Below, one piece after another: positions 11,240 to 23,308 of a stretch of 64,000 bases of DNA. Location of the stretch: NCBI GenBank assembly GCA_021234155.1, contig JAJEKV010000109.1:2534738-2598737 (forward strand), read 5' to 3'. This DNA is from Isoetes taiwanensis (Eukaryota; Streptophyta; Lycopodiopsida; Isoetales; Isoetaceae). Each line of letters begins with the position of its first letter. Positions within the stretch are counted from its first letter, which is position 1. Position numbers and translations under genes: made by a program. The notes beneath the pieces are model-generated. The model did not search any database. It was not told the origin of the DNA and worked only from the letters and a program-made list of their open reading frames with translations.

Positions 11240-12120
11240 TCATATATCATGGTCAAATAGTGGAGGTGGTAGAAACATACAAGTATCTGATATAGATGCT
11301 ACAACCACCATACACTGGGATACATTTGTCCAGAAAAGAGTCAAGATGGACGGCTTTGTATACCATGCCAAATAATTGCCACCAAGCAAAGCCATATGAT
11401 TTGTCCCATCAAGGACACTTGTTCCGGCTAGCGGTTGAGCGGTCTTCTCTATATTGTAGAGGTATGTGGTCATGTGATATCACTTAACACACAGGAGGAA
11501 GCGCAACATGTTGAAAGCCTTGACTCGAGCTTTGGGTTTGTTCTCTGATCCCATATCCTATTTTCTTGCAAGAGACGAGATTTCTTTCCCTGTAGTGCAC
11601 TGGAATAAAATGCCATATACTCGATGGCAAAAGAGGGTCCAAATGGAGGACATGTGGCTTCCAAACCTTGCATACACAATGGCCATGGGTACATAATACC
11701 TTTAAGCCTATTAGAGAAACATGATGGGTGGATTTCTAGATAGAATATATAGGAGTAAGCATGTGTGCAGGTGAACAATGATGCAGATATGGATCAATTG
11801 AAGCAATACTTGGATGAAAGCTTTCTTTGTAAGCTTTGGGATGCTAGTGCTCTGGAGATAGTTAACATAGGACATGATAAAATAAGGATTAATCCTATGC
11901 TAGTCTGTGGCCTACAGGGCGCTTGTTAGCACGTTTGCCCATGAATAAATGTAGAACAATTGCGTCTATATGGCAGGTACACATCCTCTCATAATCGAAA
12001 CAAGTTAATGGGATTATGAGCCATGTGAGAATAGGGTGCGCCGGTAGTAATTGACATTGAAGATGACCACCATACTCTTCAAACTTATCTAGCATTTGCC
12101 CATGTCATAGCAAAACATAT
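11240..12120 (+). pseudogene. LINE ORF2 C-terminal half, copy A
   Basis: Broken plus-strand frames follow the C-terminal half of a non-LTR retrotransposon polyprotein. VEVVETYKYL is at 11270, then a segment ending ALYTMPNNCHQAKPYDL and a GHLFRLAVE block at about 11415. MLPLNLAYT-like text follows at about 11660, DQLKQYLDESFLCKLWDA at about 11795, and a degenerate zinc-ribbon near 12030-12100. The same blocks recur in order in copy B (12550-13410) and in the LINE at 61.9-64 kb, so the family is the same or close. It carries no reverse transcriptase core, so it is a 5'-truncated insertion or a decayed one. Confidence 0.75.
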
Positions 12121-12299
12121 TGGTCTGGTTACACCCAATCAACCACTAAAAATGCTTTTGCAAGATGCTTGTACTAGTACTTGCATCGCATATCAAGTTC
12201 TTGATCAAGGGGCCCATTTGTACTCACCCCCAAGACATTGATGTCGTACTTTGCACATATCGTCAGTATGCTTATTACGGTCTAGGTTTTTCCCCTGAA

Positions 12300-12425
12300 T
12301 TTTTTTTGAAGCGGGGCTTTTTAAATCATGTACAGTAATAGGCTTGCTGTACTTGACTTGTAATGGGTTCTACGTATCATTTGGTCTCCTTCGATGATAA
12401 CAATCTATTCAATTCAGTTTAAATA
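12300..12425 (+). repeat. LINE 3' tail motif
   Basis: GCGGGGCTTTTTAA...TACAGTAATA followed by TTTGGTCTCCTTCGATGATAA matches similar tails at 18560-18610 and 60285-60430. All three read as the 3' untranslated end of the same LINE family. Confidence 0.6.
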
Positions 12426-12549
12426 TAAGTTTTCTTTCATTTAAGTTATTTTTCTTAGAGATGATGTCTAAAGCTTTCCCTTCCAATCTTCTTGATGTCT
12501 AAGGGTAGCTCTTAGTAGTTCAATCTTCTCGCCATACTGTTCCAAGTTT

Positions 12550-13410
12550 GTACTATGATATCCATAAAACTGAAGTCGTAGATAGCTACAAGTATCTTGG
12601 TATATGTATCACCAAGCATGTGACTGCTAGTTAAAGAGCACTCTCAATACAAAACAATTGTTTTCACATAGAGATTCATGATTATTCAAGGAAAGCCCAC
12701 TTGTTTCGGGCTTTAGTAGAGCCTATTTTGCTATATGGTTCAAAATTATAGGGACCTTCTATTAGTGCTAGTATTCGGGAGAGCTTGGAACGGGTGCGAA
12801 AATCCTTTCTCACTTACAATTGCGGAGTCAAAACTACAGTGCCTTATGCTACTCTTTTACAATAGATAGGTTCTTGGCCTCTTCAACATTCTGCCATGAA
12901 ATGTTGTCTCCACTATATAAGCAAAATGCATCATATGGATGACAGTATGTACCCTCTTCTCGCACTTCCATCGTTGAATCTCCTCAGCGTTTGAAAAGGT
13001 GTTGGAAAGAGCATTGTGATGCTTTACTCGCTAGTTTGTGCAACAAGAACATTGCATGGTGCTTGCAAGTTCTGATCCAAAGCTTTTGGAATGCTACCTA
13101 GATGATCATTTTTTACGAAGGATATGGGATGCATTCGCCTTGGACCAAGTCAAAATTGGTCATTACCATGTACATATAAACCCCACTTTGGCACCAGGAC
13201 CACAAGCTTATTTGCTTGCTTCTTTGTCCAGGAAAAAGCTTGTAGCTATTGCATCAATTCGTATAGGGTCCCACAAGCTACAGATTGAGACAGATAGATG
13301 GGGGCAGTTGCAATTGCCGCTAGAAGCAAGATTATGTGCATGTTGCCAGTTACAAGTTATCGATGATGACACTAGCATTACATTCCATGCTCCCACAACT
13401 TCTTAGAGCA
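12550..13410 (+). pseudogene. LINE ORF2 C-terminal half, copy B
   Basis: Plus-strand frames read VVDSYKYLGICITK (12570), then a LFRALVEPILLYG block (12700), the RVRKSFLTYNCGVKT block (12795) and a clean 122-codon frame at 13038-13406. That frame contains ECYLDDHFLRRIWDAFAL, IRIGSHKLQIETDRW and the Cys-rich RLCACCQLQVIDDD, the zinc-ribbon that ends this LINE class. At least four frameshifts precede it. It lies immediately downstream of copy A and its 3' tail, so two truncated insertions are stacked. Confidence 0.82.
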
Positions 13411-15822
13411 CCATCTGTGCATGACCTGGCATTATATATATTGGAGGTTTTAGTGCGTGTCTTTAATTGTTGAGCCCTCAGTAGTTACTATGATCTATTT
13501 ATTCATTCTCGATTATCAAGTATCGTTTTTCTCTTCAAAAACTTTCGATGCAGTGTTTTCTATTCCTAGTAGTAATGGTTGTACTAGTCCAATGTATGTC
13601 AATGGTTTCTTGATCTTCGTGGACGTTAAAATATTTATTCTATATATGTAATCTATTCTTCCTAATTCTTTTCTATACATTATTTTAATAGTTCTAATGC
13701 GTGTATGCATAGATGTAAACAACCTTTTCCTATTGAAAGAAAAAACCGTGTATATTGAGTAGGATTTATATTTTCATAATTGTAATGTGTGTATACATGG
13801 ATGCAAACAATTCTTTCCCTTCTGTTACGAATCAAAAGTTAGACAGTAGTCAAAAGACCAAACATGTAGTAAACCAAAGCTAAAACATTAAAGATTTTTA
13901 AAAAACCAGGCCTTTAGCCCAAAGTTCTCCACCCAACTGGGTTGTTCCAGATCAAGAGATTTCCAGAGAAAGACTGAGTTTATGGGAAGAAGGAAAGTTT
14001 GGGGAAAACAATTTAACACTAAAGACTCTTCTTTAGCAATGCTCAAATTTAAGAAAGGCTAAGGATTTGAGTTTTCACAAGATCACTGAGATCAACCAAG
14101 AGTTTTACAAATCTGGCTTGGATTATCCTGCAAGTAAATGGAATGGCTTAAATTAGAATTTCAGGAGTTGGATCAGGAAGAGGTTGACCGTTGACGTCGC
14201 CTGGTTCGCCCCACTATTTCGGTATTGTCTGCTCTCTTATAGAGTGTACAGAAAAGGTGTCGCCCCTTTTCTTAAAAATAACCCATGTTTCTATAAATGG
14301 CATAAAGGATTTGAAGCTTTAATTCTAAGGCTTGGCCTTTTTTTTTTGGACGTTGGATCTTATCCTTAGACCCCTTATACAATTAATTTACTTGGCTCAA
14401 GACTTAAATGTTTTGGTCTTTCTTTCTCTTTCTCATGCTCTACAGCTACTCCCCCGAGCACCACCATATCACCTTCTCAAAGAAGAAACCATGTATATCT
14501 TGTTGGATTGATTTCTTCAATATTCAAGAGCTAGCTATATAAGACAAAAAAAAAGGGACAAAAAGAACTAATTGAGAGAAAAAAAAATTAAAGGAAAAAT
14601 GAAAGACAAAGGCCTTGAAAGCATCATAAAAAGAAAAGATAAATTATCCAACAAGATTAATAAAAAAAAGGTTGGCCTCTTTTACTGCAATAATATAGCA
14701 TCTTCATGTAATTTCTAGACAATAAGTGGAAGCAATCTTTCCCTATCAACAAGACAAAAAACCATGTGGCTTTGGATTATTCTTTCACTACTCTAGACCT
14801 AGTGTGACAAGACAAAGGATCCGAAGCTATTTGGGAAGAACTGTATGAGAGAAATAATGAAAAAAAAGAAAAAGAAAAGAAATGTCGTGAAAGCATCATA
14901 CAGAAGACAAGAAGCTCTAGGAAAACAAGATGGAGTACTTGATATCTAAAATAATGAAAAAAGAAAAAGAAAAGAAATGCCGTGAACGCATCATACAGAA
15001 GACAAGAAGCTCTAGGAAAACAAGATGGAGTACTTGATATCTAAATATCTCTGGCATAAACAGAGTATTGGTCGGCAATGAAAAATGTTGAATAAGGTAT
15101 GGTGTTTGCTGTAGAATCAAATCTCCAACAAAACATAAGGATACTCATTTCCACCAACGAGTTAGAGATCACCAATATCAAGAGTGTACGACCTTCACAA
15201 CCGAAGTGAAGGCCTGGGACCAATCCATGAATTGAAGCATATTGTACAGAAGGTGAAATGATAATCATGGTGTAAATTTTACATGTCAATTTAATTTCTT
15301 ACTTCCATCCAATAGCTTTCATAATAGACTTAGTTTATTGCACAATGTTGTTTAATTGATGATCTTGAACATGATAGTGTTGTTTAATCAAGTGGAATCT
15401 GCATCTTTGATAATAATAACATTAAAGCTATATATATAGTGGGTTGATTGCAACTTGCAAGTGGAATTATTTGCTCATTACAAATCATCCATTCACACAT
15501 TTTACAAGTCCAGTCCAACATGATCTTGGCAAGGGTAATACTAAGGCTATTCAATAAAGGGTCAAAAAGAAAAGCAGCCAAAAATCAAATAACTCTGTGG
15601 AATAAATAAAGGGCCAATTGTGATTGAAGAATTTGGGACAAATGTCCAAAAATGTGAACATCATGTATGTTAGATGTTGACAATATAATAATACATAGTA
15701 TTGCTTTTGAAGAAACGGTTCAAAAAGATGTCGCACAAATTTTGTCGTGTATACAATTGGTTTGGCATATATGATAGTGTTCAAATCGGCAAAACAAACC
15801 AAAACAGGGGATGAAAACAGGA
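13411..15822. other. AT-rich intergenic region
   Basis: No supported gene. It contains a 97-bp tandem repeat (14853-15047) and A-rich GAAAAAGAAAAGAAA tracts. The left 300 bp is probably residual LINE 3' sequence. It forms the 3' flank of the WAV3-like gene, and the poly(A) signal of that gene is not obvious. Confidence 0.5.
14853..15047. repeat. 97-bp tandem duplication
   Basis: Two copies contain GCATCATACAGAAGACAAGA and end GTACTTGATATCTAAA. They differ by a few single-base changes. Confidence 0.9.
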
Positions 15823-17970
15823 TCAAACACTGTTTTTGGAGGAGGATCTGCGCAATCTGGGATGAATGGGAGGTCTGGAAGTCGAATTTCGACCTCTGCC
15901 GGATTCATGAGCTATGGCAGATCGGGTTGCAGCAGAAAATGTGGCAGATCTGTTAACCATATTTTCCATTGTCGGGGTCTGGTATGCCCAGCTATCAGAA
16001 TTTCTTGGAGACCCCCTTGTAGTCATCCTCTGTTGGGAATGCGAGCTTTGAGCAGATAATGCATAAGCTCTGCCGGAGGTTTCATACATTGCCCTGCTGT
16101 TCATCCCTGTGCAAATTTCCTCTAATTCTTTTTCCAGTGCACAGGATAGATGATCCTTCGCCTTGAATGATTCAGAACTTCTAATGCATCCTTTTGCCCT
16201 CTCTAGCACGGACTGTGCCCCAGAAAAATCCCCTTGATTTGCCAGATTATTTGCAGATGCAATCGCTTGGCCTGCCAATAATCTGTTCCTCTGTCTATCC
16301 ACATCCAGGCAAACAGTTTCTTCCTCTGCTGTGGTAATTCTTGGCCTAGAAATGGAAATTTCGTATTTCAATGATTCTATGTCCAATTCCGACACCGAAT
16401 CCTTGTATTTTAAGCTAGAGTTTAGGATAATCTGTTTTGGGTTCTCTTCATCTAATGCTGGGAGCTTTAATTCAAGCAGAACGTCTCTAGTTTCTTCGGC
16501 ATACAAGTCTCCCAAAGAAACAAAACCGCCCAATCCATGCTCAGAAATGGTACTTCTGTAACTTCCGGCCTCAATTTTCTTAAGCTCAATCCCCGTTCCA
16601 CAAGAAAAATCCAGCCTGACATTTTGGGCCAAAACACTGAGCAATCCTCCGATGCATCTAGCAAAAGCATCCTGCACCATAGTAGCGGCTTCAATAAACG
16701 AAAAAGTTCCGCCGGATTGCTCAGCTATGGAGTGCATAATAGCGGGATCGTGATCTGCCCCAATTCCAAAAGTGTGCATAGGGTGTCTGTCTCTTCTCTG
16801 TCCCATAAATCCGGCAAAACCATGCTGGAAAGAATTTGCAGAATGTCTAGAATCGGTTCCATTTTGCCAGCCATGGGTATCCTGCCCATCTGATAACAGC
16901 ATAATACTTGCAACAGAATTCCGGTGCCTTCTTTCTTCAAGAACTTTGGATCCCTTTCTCAGCCCATCTGCAATATTCGTACCGCCGGAACTGTCCAACA
17001 GATTAATAACCCCAATTGCCGCTTCTTTAGCTTCTTGATTCATGCATCTGAGAGGCAGAACACGTCTTGAAGCAGAAGAAAAAACGACAATGGAGAGTCT
17101 GTCTTGCGGACCCATTTGATTAATCACAAAATTCATGGCAGCTTTTAGCAGGGCAAGCTTAGATCCGGCCATGCTTCCGCTGGTGTCTAAAACTGTGACC
17201 AGATCAATTGGAGCCCTTTCCGAAGTGTCTGAATCATTTTCATTTAGATCTGAAGCCAAATCCGGCGGAGGAGGAGCAGGGGGAGCTTTAACACGGACAA
17301 GAACGGTAAGATTATCTCTGGACTGGTGATATGGCAGAGCGGAAACTTCTACAAATCCGGTGATGTCTAATTTTCTAAATCCGGCACAAGATTCACGAAC
17401 TAAAGGGGCTACAGATCGGTCTGGAAGATCATCATCGTCAAAAGTAGAGGGTTCAAGGGGCTCTGCCGGATTAGAAGCAAGATCTTGGTGGTGGGTTGTC
17501 GATCTGCGCCATATGGTAAAAGCAGGGGATAAGATCTGTGGGTTTTGCTGGGTCAGAGGAACATGATACCAGGGAATTTCTTTCCATGTCGCTCTGCAAA
17601 TTGGGCATACCAGATTTCCATGTCTGGTGCTCGATGCAATGCAAAGAAAGTGAAAATTATGGGAGCATTCGGCTGTGAAAATTGCATGCCCTTTTCCTGG
17701 GTTCATGGGTTCCAGGCATATTGCGCAAGCACCCTGCAAACCCGCCATATCTCAGACCTAAAACGGCAAAAAAAAGAAAAAGAAAACAAAAAGGGGCTGC
17801 CATAGCCATACCTTGGGCGATTTGGCACTTCCTTTGGTGCCGGATTCTGTGCCAGAAGATGCCGCGGCTTCGATTGGCCGATTATTTGGATCAAAATCTG
17901 TGTCAATCCTTGGCAGCGTACACATCCCAAGCCCTAAAAGAGATCTGGCAATGCTCCATCCTCTGCCCAT
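15823..17970 (-). CDS. WAV3-like E3 ubiquitin ligase (RING + VWA), two exons
   Basis: This encodes a RING-type E3 ligase of the plant WAVY GROWTH 3 family, which in Arabidopsis acts in root gravitropism and growth. Exon 1 (17970-17812) starts MGRGWSIARSLLGLGM, like the family N-terminus, with A at -3 and G at +4. The intron (17811-17734, 78 nt) begins GTATGG, has a long T-rich tract and ends TTTGCAG. Exon 2 (17733-15823) continues in phase. The product is 689 residues, against about 700 for the family. The RING (about 56-100) has CAIC, CSHNFHFLC and CPIC. The VWA domain (about 229-420) has the MIDAS motif DTSGS (236-240). A Ser/Arg-rich tail ends SSSKNSV. The frame is uninterrupted. The nearer ATG at 17748 would give a shorter form without exon 1. 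Confidence 0.95.
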
Positions 17971-18426
17971 GCTTCCTGCCGCTAAAAAACAACCAATTTC
18001 TTAAGAAATTTCCACTCCGGCGCTTCAAATTTCAGCTAAGTAACAGCTCTGAAAAGGATATGCAACAACAATCAGATCGGCAGATCGCCGGAACAAAAAA
18101 AAAATCGGGGGAGGATTTGACTTTATACAAACGTAAAGACAGGCTTTACACAAAAAATATGCGGTGGCCGCCTTCGAGGACCATATTTATGCCTGGTTAT
18201 ATTTGAGATAAGGAAGGAGACACGTGTCAGTCCAGCATGTTGTGGGCAGGAGCCGCTATATGTTGACTTGGCGTCTGACGTGGCATTTTTGTCGTTTTGT
18301 GTAGGCTATGCGCTTTTGCGTCCCTTGTTTCCTTATGCCTATACACGTTTAACTCACGTATATAAATTCTTGGTATACCAACACATATCCCTTATATTAA
18401 ATATATTAAATAAATAAAATAATATC
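17971..18426 (-). other. 5' flank of the WAV3-like gene
   Basis: This is the putative leader and proximal promoter, from the start codon to the left end of the large palindrome. It contains A-rich and GC-mixed sequence but no second gene. Confidence 0.5.
18181..18205 (-). promoter_or_regulatory. Possible TATA region of the WAV3-like gene
   Basis: Two TATA-like stretches on the minus strand (CATAAATATGG and CAAATATAACC) lie about 215-235 bp upstream of the start codon. They would give a 5' leader of roughly 180-200 nt. This is positional inference only; no transcription start can be seen. Confidence 0.3.
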
Positions 18427-21335
18427 CGATTTTGCTCCTTTTTGAGTCACTCCACTCACACGATGGCTTGGTCAACTTAGCGAGTTCGCATTGGTTCTTT
18501 CTTCTATTGCGTATTGGACTTTAATTTTTAATTATTCTTTATTCTGTACATGATAAATCTTCATTTTATAGACATTTGGTCTTCTTCGACAATAAAATTT
18601 CAATTCTAATACTCTCAAGATTTTGGCAAAACAAAAACAGCGCCATAAACTATTTTGACATTACTTACCTGCAAATCGAAGACCTGGTAAACATAATCAT
18701 GCCTTGTTAATGTGTAACCCTTCGTACTCACGCTACCACGCATTGTTATGTGCACGTCTCCATTATAAGGAGTAAAGTTAGAGCGCTCACGAAAGTGTAA
18801 GGCTGGGTTCACATGCAACCATCGCCGGAGAGGGGCCCTGTTTTGCCCTGTGTTATTTGGCGATGGCAGATGATGGTGCATGTAAAGGGGTGAGCCTTTT
18901 TACACGGCAGTGAGGGCGGTGAGGGCACCTTCACTGCATGTGAATTGGCTCTAAGGGGCACATCCAAGCCCCACATTCTACAGAAGGCCATTAGCCTCAA
19001 CTTTGGTCTACCTAATAATGGAGGCAAGATATTTTTGCTTATTTGTTGGGTCTTGTGTGTTGGTGCTTGCCACATGAGGTATGAGGTGAAATCTATGTTA
19101 CCTATATTATTAGTGGAGACCATTTCATGTCCTTTAAAGGGACTCGGCATCATACATGGAATATAATAACCACTTTGTTCACATTGTGTCATTAGCTAAT
19201 TAACATGTCATTTCAAACAAGTAGTTAATAGGGAATAATACTAATCCATACGCAAACCATATATGCGACATGCAAATGCACATATACTATTTGTCTTCCT
19301 TGATATATACTATTAAAATGCTCACTTCTCAACTTAGGAAACATGTTCAACATCAAATGCTGTTTGGTTGACCATAGGGGCTAAACGTTGCAAACATCAC
19401 AATAGCTTGTGTTCTACATGTAGAGAAGTAATCCAATATCAACAACTACTCATAAGTTGTATAAAGTTTGATATGGTGTACCTTGGAGGAGAGTTTCGGA
19501 AAGCAAAGAATGAGAAAGTTGCATGGGATGATAATAATGTCAAGGCAAGTAGGAGTGCGTTCTTGCAAGATCTTTGATCCATTCTTGCTCAACCAAATAG
19601 CCTCAGAAAACCTGTAGAATCAGGTTAAGGCTTGCCTTGACGTAGTAGAATGGATGGGGTCAGCCATTCTTGCTGCCCCCATGACCTGCAGCTACACGGC
19701 GCTCCCTGATTCTGCAGGTCATGGGGGCAGCAAGAATGGCTTCTCCCATGCCATTCTACATAACAAGACATAAACTAGTGACATACTTACTTAGTAAAAG
19801 GTGAGAATCTAAAGGTAGCCATATCCACCTTATCTTTTGTCAAAGGCTCCTTGAACTCTTATATATTTCCTTACTTTTTTGAAAGATAAAGGATTTAATT
19901 ATTGGTAATCAATAATACAAAAAGTGCTAGGTGGTATAGCAACAACCCCATATTGGATCATGAAACGTAGCCACACATCATACAACCTCGACATGTTAGA
20001 ACCGACTAAGATAGTGGTTCCAAACCTCTTCTTCAACATTCTCATTCACTTGTAAGCCCCTAAGTTGTTTTAGAAGTTTTGTTCTCAAAGAGCTCAGCAA
20101 AATAGACAAATGATGGTATTGACTATGGAAAGCGAGGAGTTTTCACGTCTCCCATTCCATACCAATATATCCACCCCTAGGTATGTATTGCCATGCCTTT
20201 TGAAACCCTTAGGTCCATTGGCGACAAAATACATCTACACGATGCATTGAGCCTCAAGTCATCAACATGTTGGTTCAATTCCAAAGTTTTGATTCGAAGA
20301 TCCTACCGCTCTTGAAGATATTCCCCCAAAGTGTTGGTTGCAATGAAAGAAGTTCATAATACCATATTTTTCTCATAGTTCAGCAATCATATTACACTTT
20401 AAAAAAGCATATTGTCATCTTCAAATTGTGTTCCCTGACAACAAGGACAAATCTCTTCCCACCTTAATCTCCAAATGACAGCTACTCAACCGTGTCTGCT
20501 TATTATGATTGCAACAATGGCTTCACAAGTATAACCCATATGAAACTGTTGCATTTGATGTTAAACATGTTTCATGAGTGGAAACATGAGTATTTTAATA
20601 GTATATCAAGGAATACAAATAGTATATGTGCATTTTTGTGTGCATGGTTTGTGTATGGATACGTTTGGATTAGCAAACATGCGTATTATCCCATCGACTA
20701 CTTGGTTGAAATGACATATTATGACATGTTAATTAGCTAAGAACACAATGTCAAAGTGGTTATTATATTCCATGCTAGTGTGATACCGAGTCTCGTTATG
20801 AGCCATGAAATGGTCTCTAGTGACAATTATAGAGTCTAAGTGTTGTAGATTTCACCTCGTTATTACCTCATAATACCTTAGTGGCAAGCATCGACACACA
20901 AGACCTAACAAATTAAGCAAAAATATCTTGCTTTTATTATTGGACAAAAGTTGTAGCTGGTGACTTTGTGTAGAATGTGTGAGTTTGGGTGTGCCCCTTG
21001 CCATTTCATAGGCACTCCTTATAATGGAGACGTGCGCATAACAATGTGTGAATATGAAGGATCATGCATTAACAAGAATGATAATATCTACCAGGTTAAA
21101 ATAGATTTATGGAGATATTTTTTGTTTTAAATAATCTCATTTTAAAATCTTGAGGGTAAAAACTGATGTAAAATCTTGAGAGTAAAATATTAGAATATAA
21201 TTAAAAAAAATGGACAAAAAAATTACTCACAAAGTTATACACAATAGAACTATGCTCGAAAAAAAATCAATGCAAACTGGCTAAGTTGACCAAGCTGTCT
21301 TCGATGGAGTCTAGCATAATCGGCACATTTCATAT
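18427..21335. repeat. 2.9-kb palindrome: about 0.8-0.9-kb inverted arms
   Basis: The left arm (about 18427-19362) and right arm (about 20540-21335) are inverted copies. Matching landmarks are GGTCAACTTAGC at 18471 versus the reverse complement near 21285, CTCCATTATAAGGAG at 18758 versus 21015, GGAATATAATAACCACTTTG at 19159 versus 20755, and ATGCACATATACTATTTG at 19276 versus 20615. Many indels separate the arms. The spacer (19363-20539) holds a sharp hairpin and repeat fragments shared with the LINE-flanking sequence at 23240 and 36480. No transposase is present. It could be a foldback or long-TIR element, or two inverted copies of one repeat. Confidence 0.85.
19642..19763. ncRNA. Candidate hairpin RNA (perfect 30-bp stem)
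   Basis: Positions 19662-19691 and 19712-19741 are exact reverse complements (AGCCATTCTTGCTGCCCCCA... and its complement), separated by a 20-nt loop. The stem extends outward through GTAGAATGG with a small bulge, giving about 44 paired bases. Its size suits a plant pri-miRNA or a young siRNA-producing hairpin. It matches no conserved miRNA that I recognise. A foldback transposon scar is the main alternative. Confidence 0.35.
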
Positions 21336-21689
21336 TGGATCTAGCCAAGCCTACCAACTACATACTCACATTCCATTCCTACCAGAAGTAAACAAAAATT
21401 GTGCACGGAGGTCATGTCTGTTTGTCATTCTCAACATAATGTGGTCTCTGGGGCTGTAACTCCGACTCTAATGTCTAGACCTTCTATTCTAATGGAATTG
21501 AGGCCATCTCTAGTAATACTGAGATGAAAGTCCTCTAACAGACTTGAGGCCATTTCTAACAGAATTGAAATGAAAATATCTAAGGGAAAAGAGATTAAAG
21601 ACCTTTAAGTGGAAACATTAAACCTTTTTTGTTAAAGAACACCCTAACATGCTCTTGCCTAGAGCAAGACAAGAAAATATGGGATCTAG

Positions 21690-23170
21690 TAATGCCCCTT
21701 ATCTTGCAAGTGACACGCCTTCTTTAGGGATATCTGGTTGACAGATTGCTTTCTCTAGGAGGGTCGCTTCGTTCCTAGATGTTATAGGTTGCTTGTTCAT
21801 GATGACATTCTACCTCTACATAGGGAATGGCTCGTAGAGGCTAGCTAGAATATAGAAGTGGATTCAGAAGGATATAGTACCTCTAAAGTTTGCATATTGA
21901 TGTGGCAGATTGTACATAGTTCTCTTGGGGTGAACACGATGGTGAATAAATTTAGGCATGATGTCAGTTCAGATTGCCCGATTTGCGTGAGAGGTGAAAA
22001 AACTATAGGACTGTTTTACACAATTTACAGATACCCAATTGATTTGAAACCAATTTAGAGATGTTTTTCAAATTCCAATATCCTTGGAGGAGGTCTTATT
22101 GAAAAGTATCATGTCTCATGCTCCATGTGAAAGAAACTAATTGTCCACCCGATGGAATTGTTGAATTGTTCTTGTCCTTCCCTATACTATTCTCATGGTC
22201 TATTGGTCTCCTTGGACGTTAAGAAATCTAATCTTTTCTATTCTATAAAGGCGCTGAGCAAATGGTAAGCAATGTCTGAGTGAAGCAGGGATGTCCATTA
22301 TCTCCCATGCTCTTTGACTTATTTATCGAGTTGGAAAAAGGAGGTCCTTTAGGGGTGAAGGTAGCATATTATGTTATTAATACATTGCTTTATTCAGATG
22401 ATGATGTCCTTCTCAGTCTCCAGAATGGAAGAAAGCTCCAGCTATTGTTAGATACACTAGATTCCTTTTGCCATGGGACAGGGATGAAGGCAAATCAAAG
22501 GAAGACAAATGTTATGGTTGTGAAAATTGAGGCAACAGTCACATATGAAGTTCGAGGGGCGTGAATTGGAGCAAGTACACTAGTGTAAGTATCCATGAAT
22601 AGAATTAACTAATGTTTACAAATGGAATGTGGGTGTGGAAAAATAACTGATGGTTTGCGAGCTTCATATAATACTTTAAGTTTGTGGAAATGTATGCAAA
22701 TAAGGCAAAGGTACATGCAAAAATTGACGTATGGAATATTAGTACATCCATTGATATTGTGCTAGAAATAAATGGGCTAGAATTAAAAAGTGCAGAACGA
22801 GTTTTTATTAGAGGAGCAGGGCTTGAAGGCCTAAATGCCATATGAATTGATGCTCGAGGTAGATATGATTCTGCTTGAAATAGAGCTCTATTAAACACTT
22901 GTTTGTTTTGACAGAGTGGTACATCTGGATGAAACTCGTTTGCCTCATCAAGCCTTGTTAGAATCTAGGTCAGGCCACACACATCTTGGATGGTATCAAC
23001 AGCTTGCATATGGTCAGCAGGTGGGGATTGGTGTTACAGATTTGCTTGATACATATATGGGAATAAGAGATGTGATAATGGACAGAGTTGCGCAAAAACT
23101 GTGGATTCAACCAGGGGTTAAGATGGAGTTTTATCAGCACAAAGTGAATCCAATGTTGATTTTTGAATAA
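21690..23170 (+). pseudogene. LINE remnant left of the chromovirus
   Basis: Plus-strand pieces of LINE polyprotein occur in order. A zf-RVT-like block at 21858-22058 contains KVCILMWQIVHSSLGV and SSDCPICVRGE. A reverse transcriptase part at 22280-22564 contains MKQGCPLSPMLF and the catalytic LYSDDDVLL (a YADD variant). A C-terminal block at 22916-23170 contains DETRLPHQALLESR and GVKMEFYQHKVNPMLI. Stops and frameshifts separate them. A mirror-oriented relative lies at 36583-37650 on the other side of the chromovirus. Confidence 0.8.
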
Positions 23171-23308
23171 TGAAATTTGCATGGTGTTGAAGAAGTATAT
23201 GTAAATAAGTTATGTTCTAGTTGCCAATATTAATAGCTCCTCAAAAGTTGTATAAAGTTTGATATATTGTGGCTCAGGGAAGAATTTGGGAAAGTAAAGA
23301 ACAAGAAA

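Noticed and set aside
15823-17748. Taking the WAV3-like gene as a single exon starting at MAGLQ
   Set aside because: Upstream sequence encodes the family's conserved N-terminus with good splice signals in phase. The MAGLQ codons fall in the intron of that model.
17703-18206. Other frames around the WAV3 first exon on both strands
   Set aside because: Exon 1 (MGRGW...) with a GT-AG intron in phase explains the region; the rest are shadows or intron read-through.
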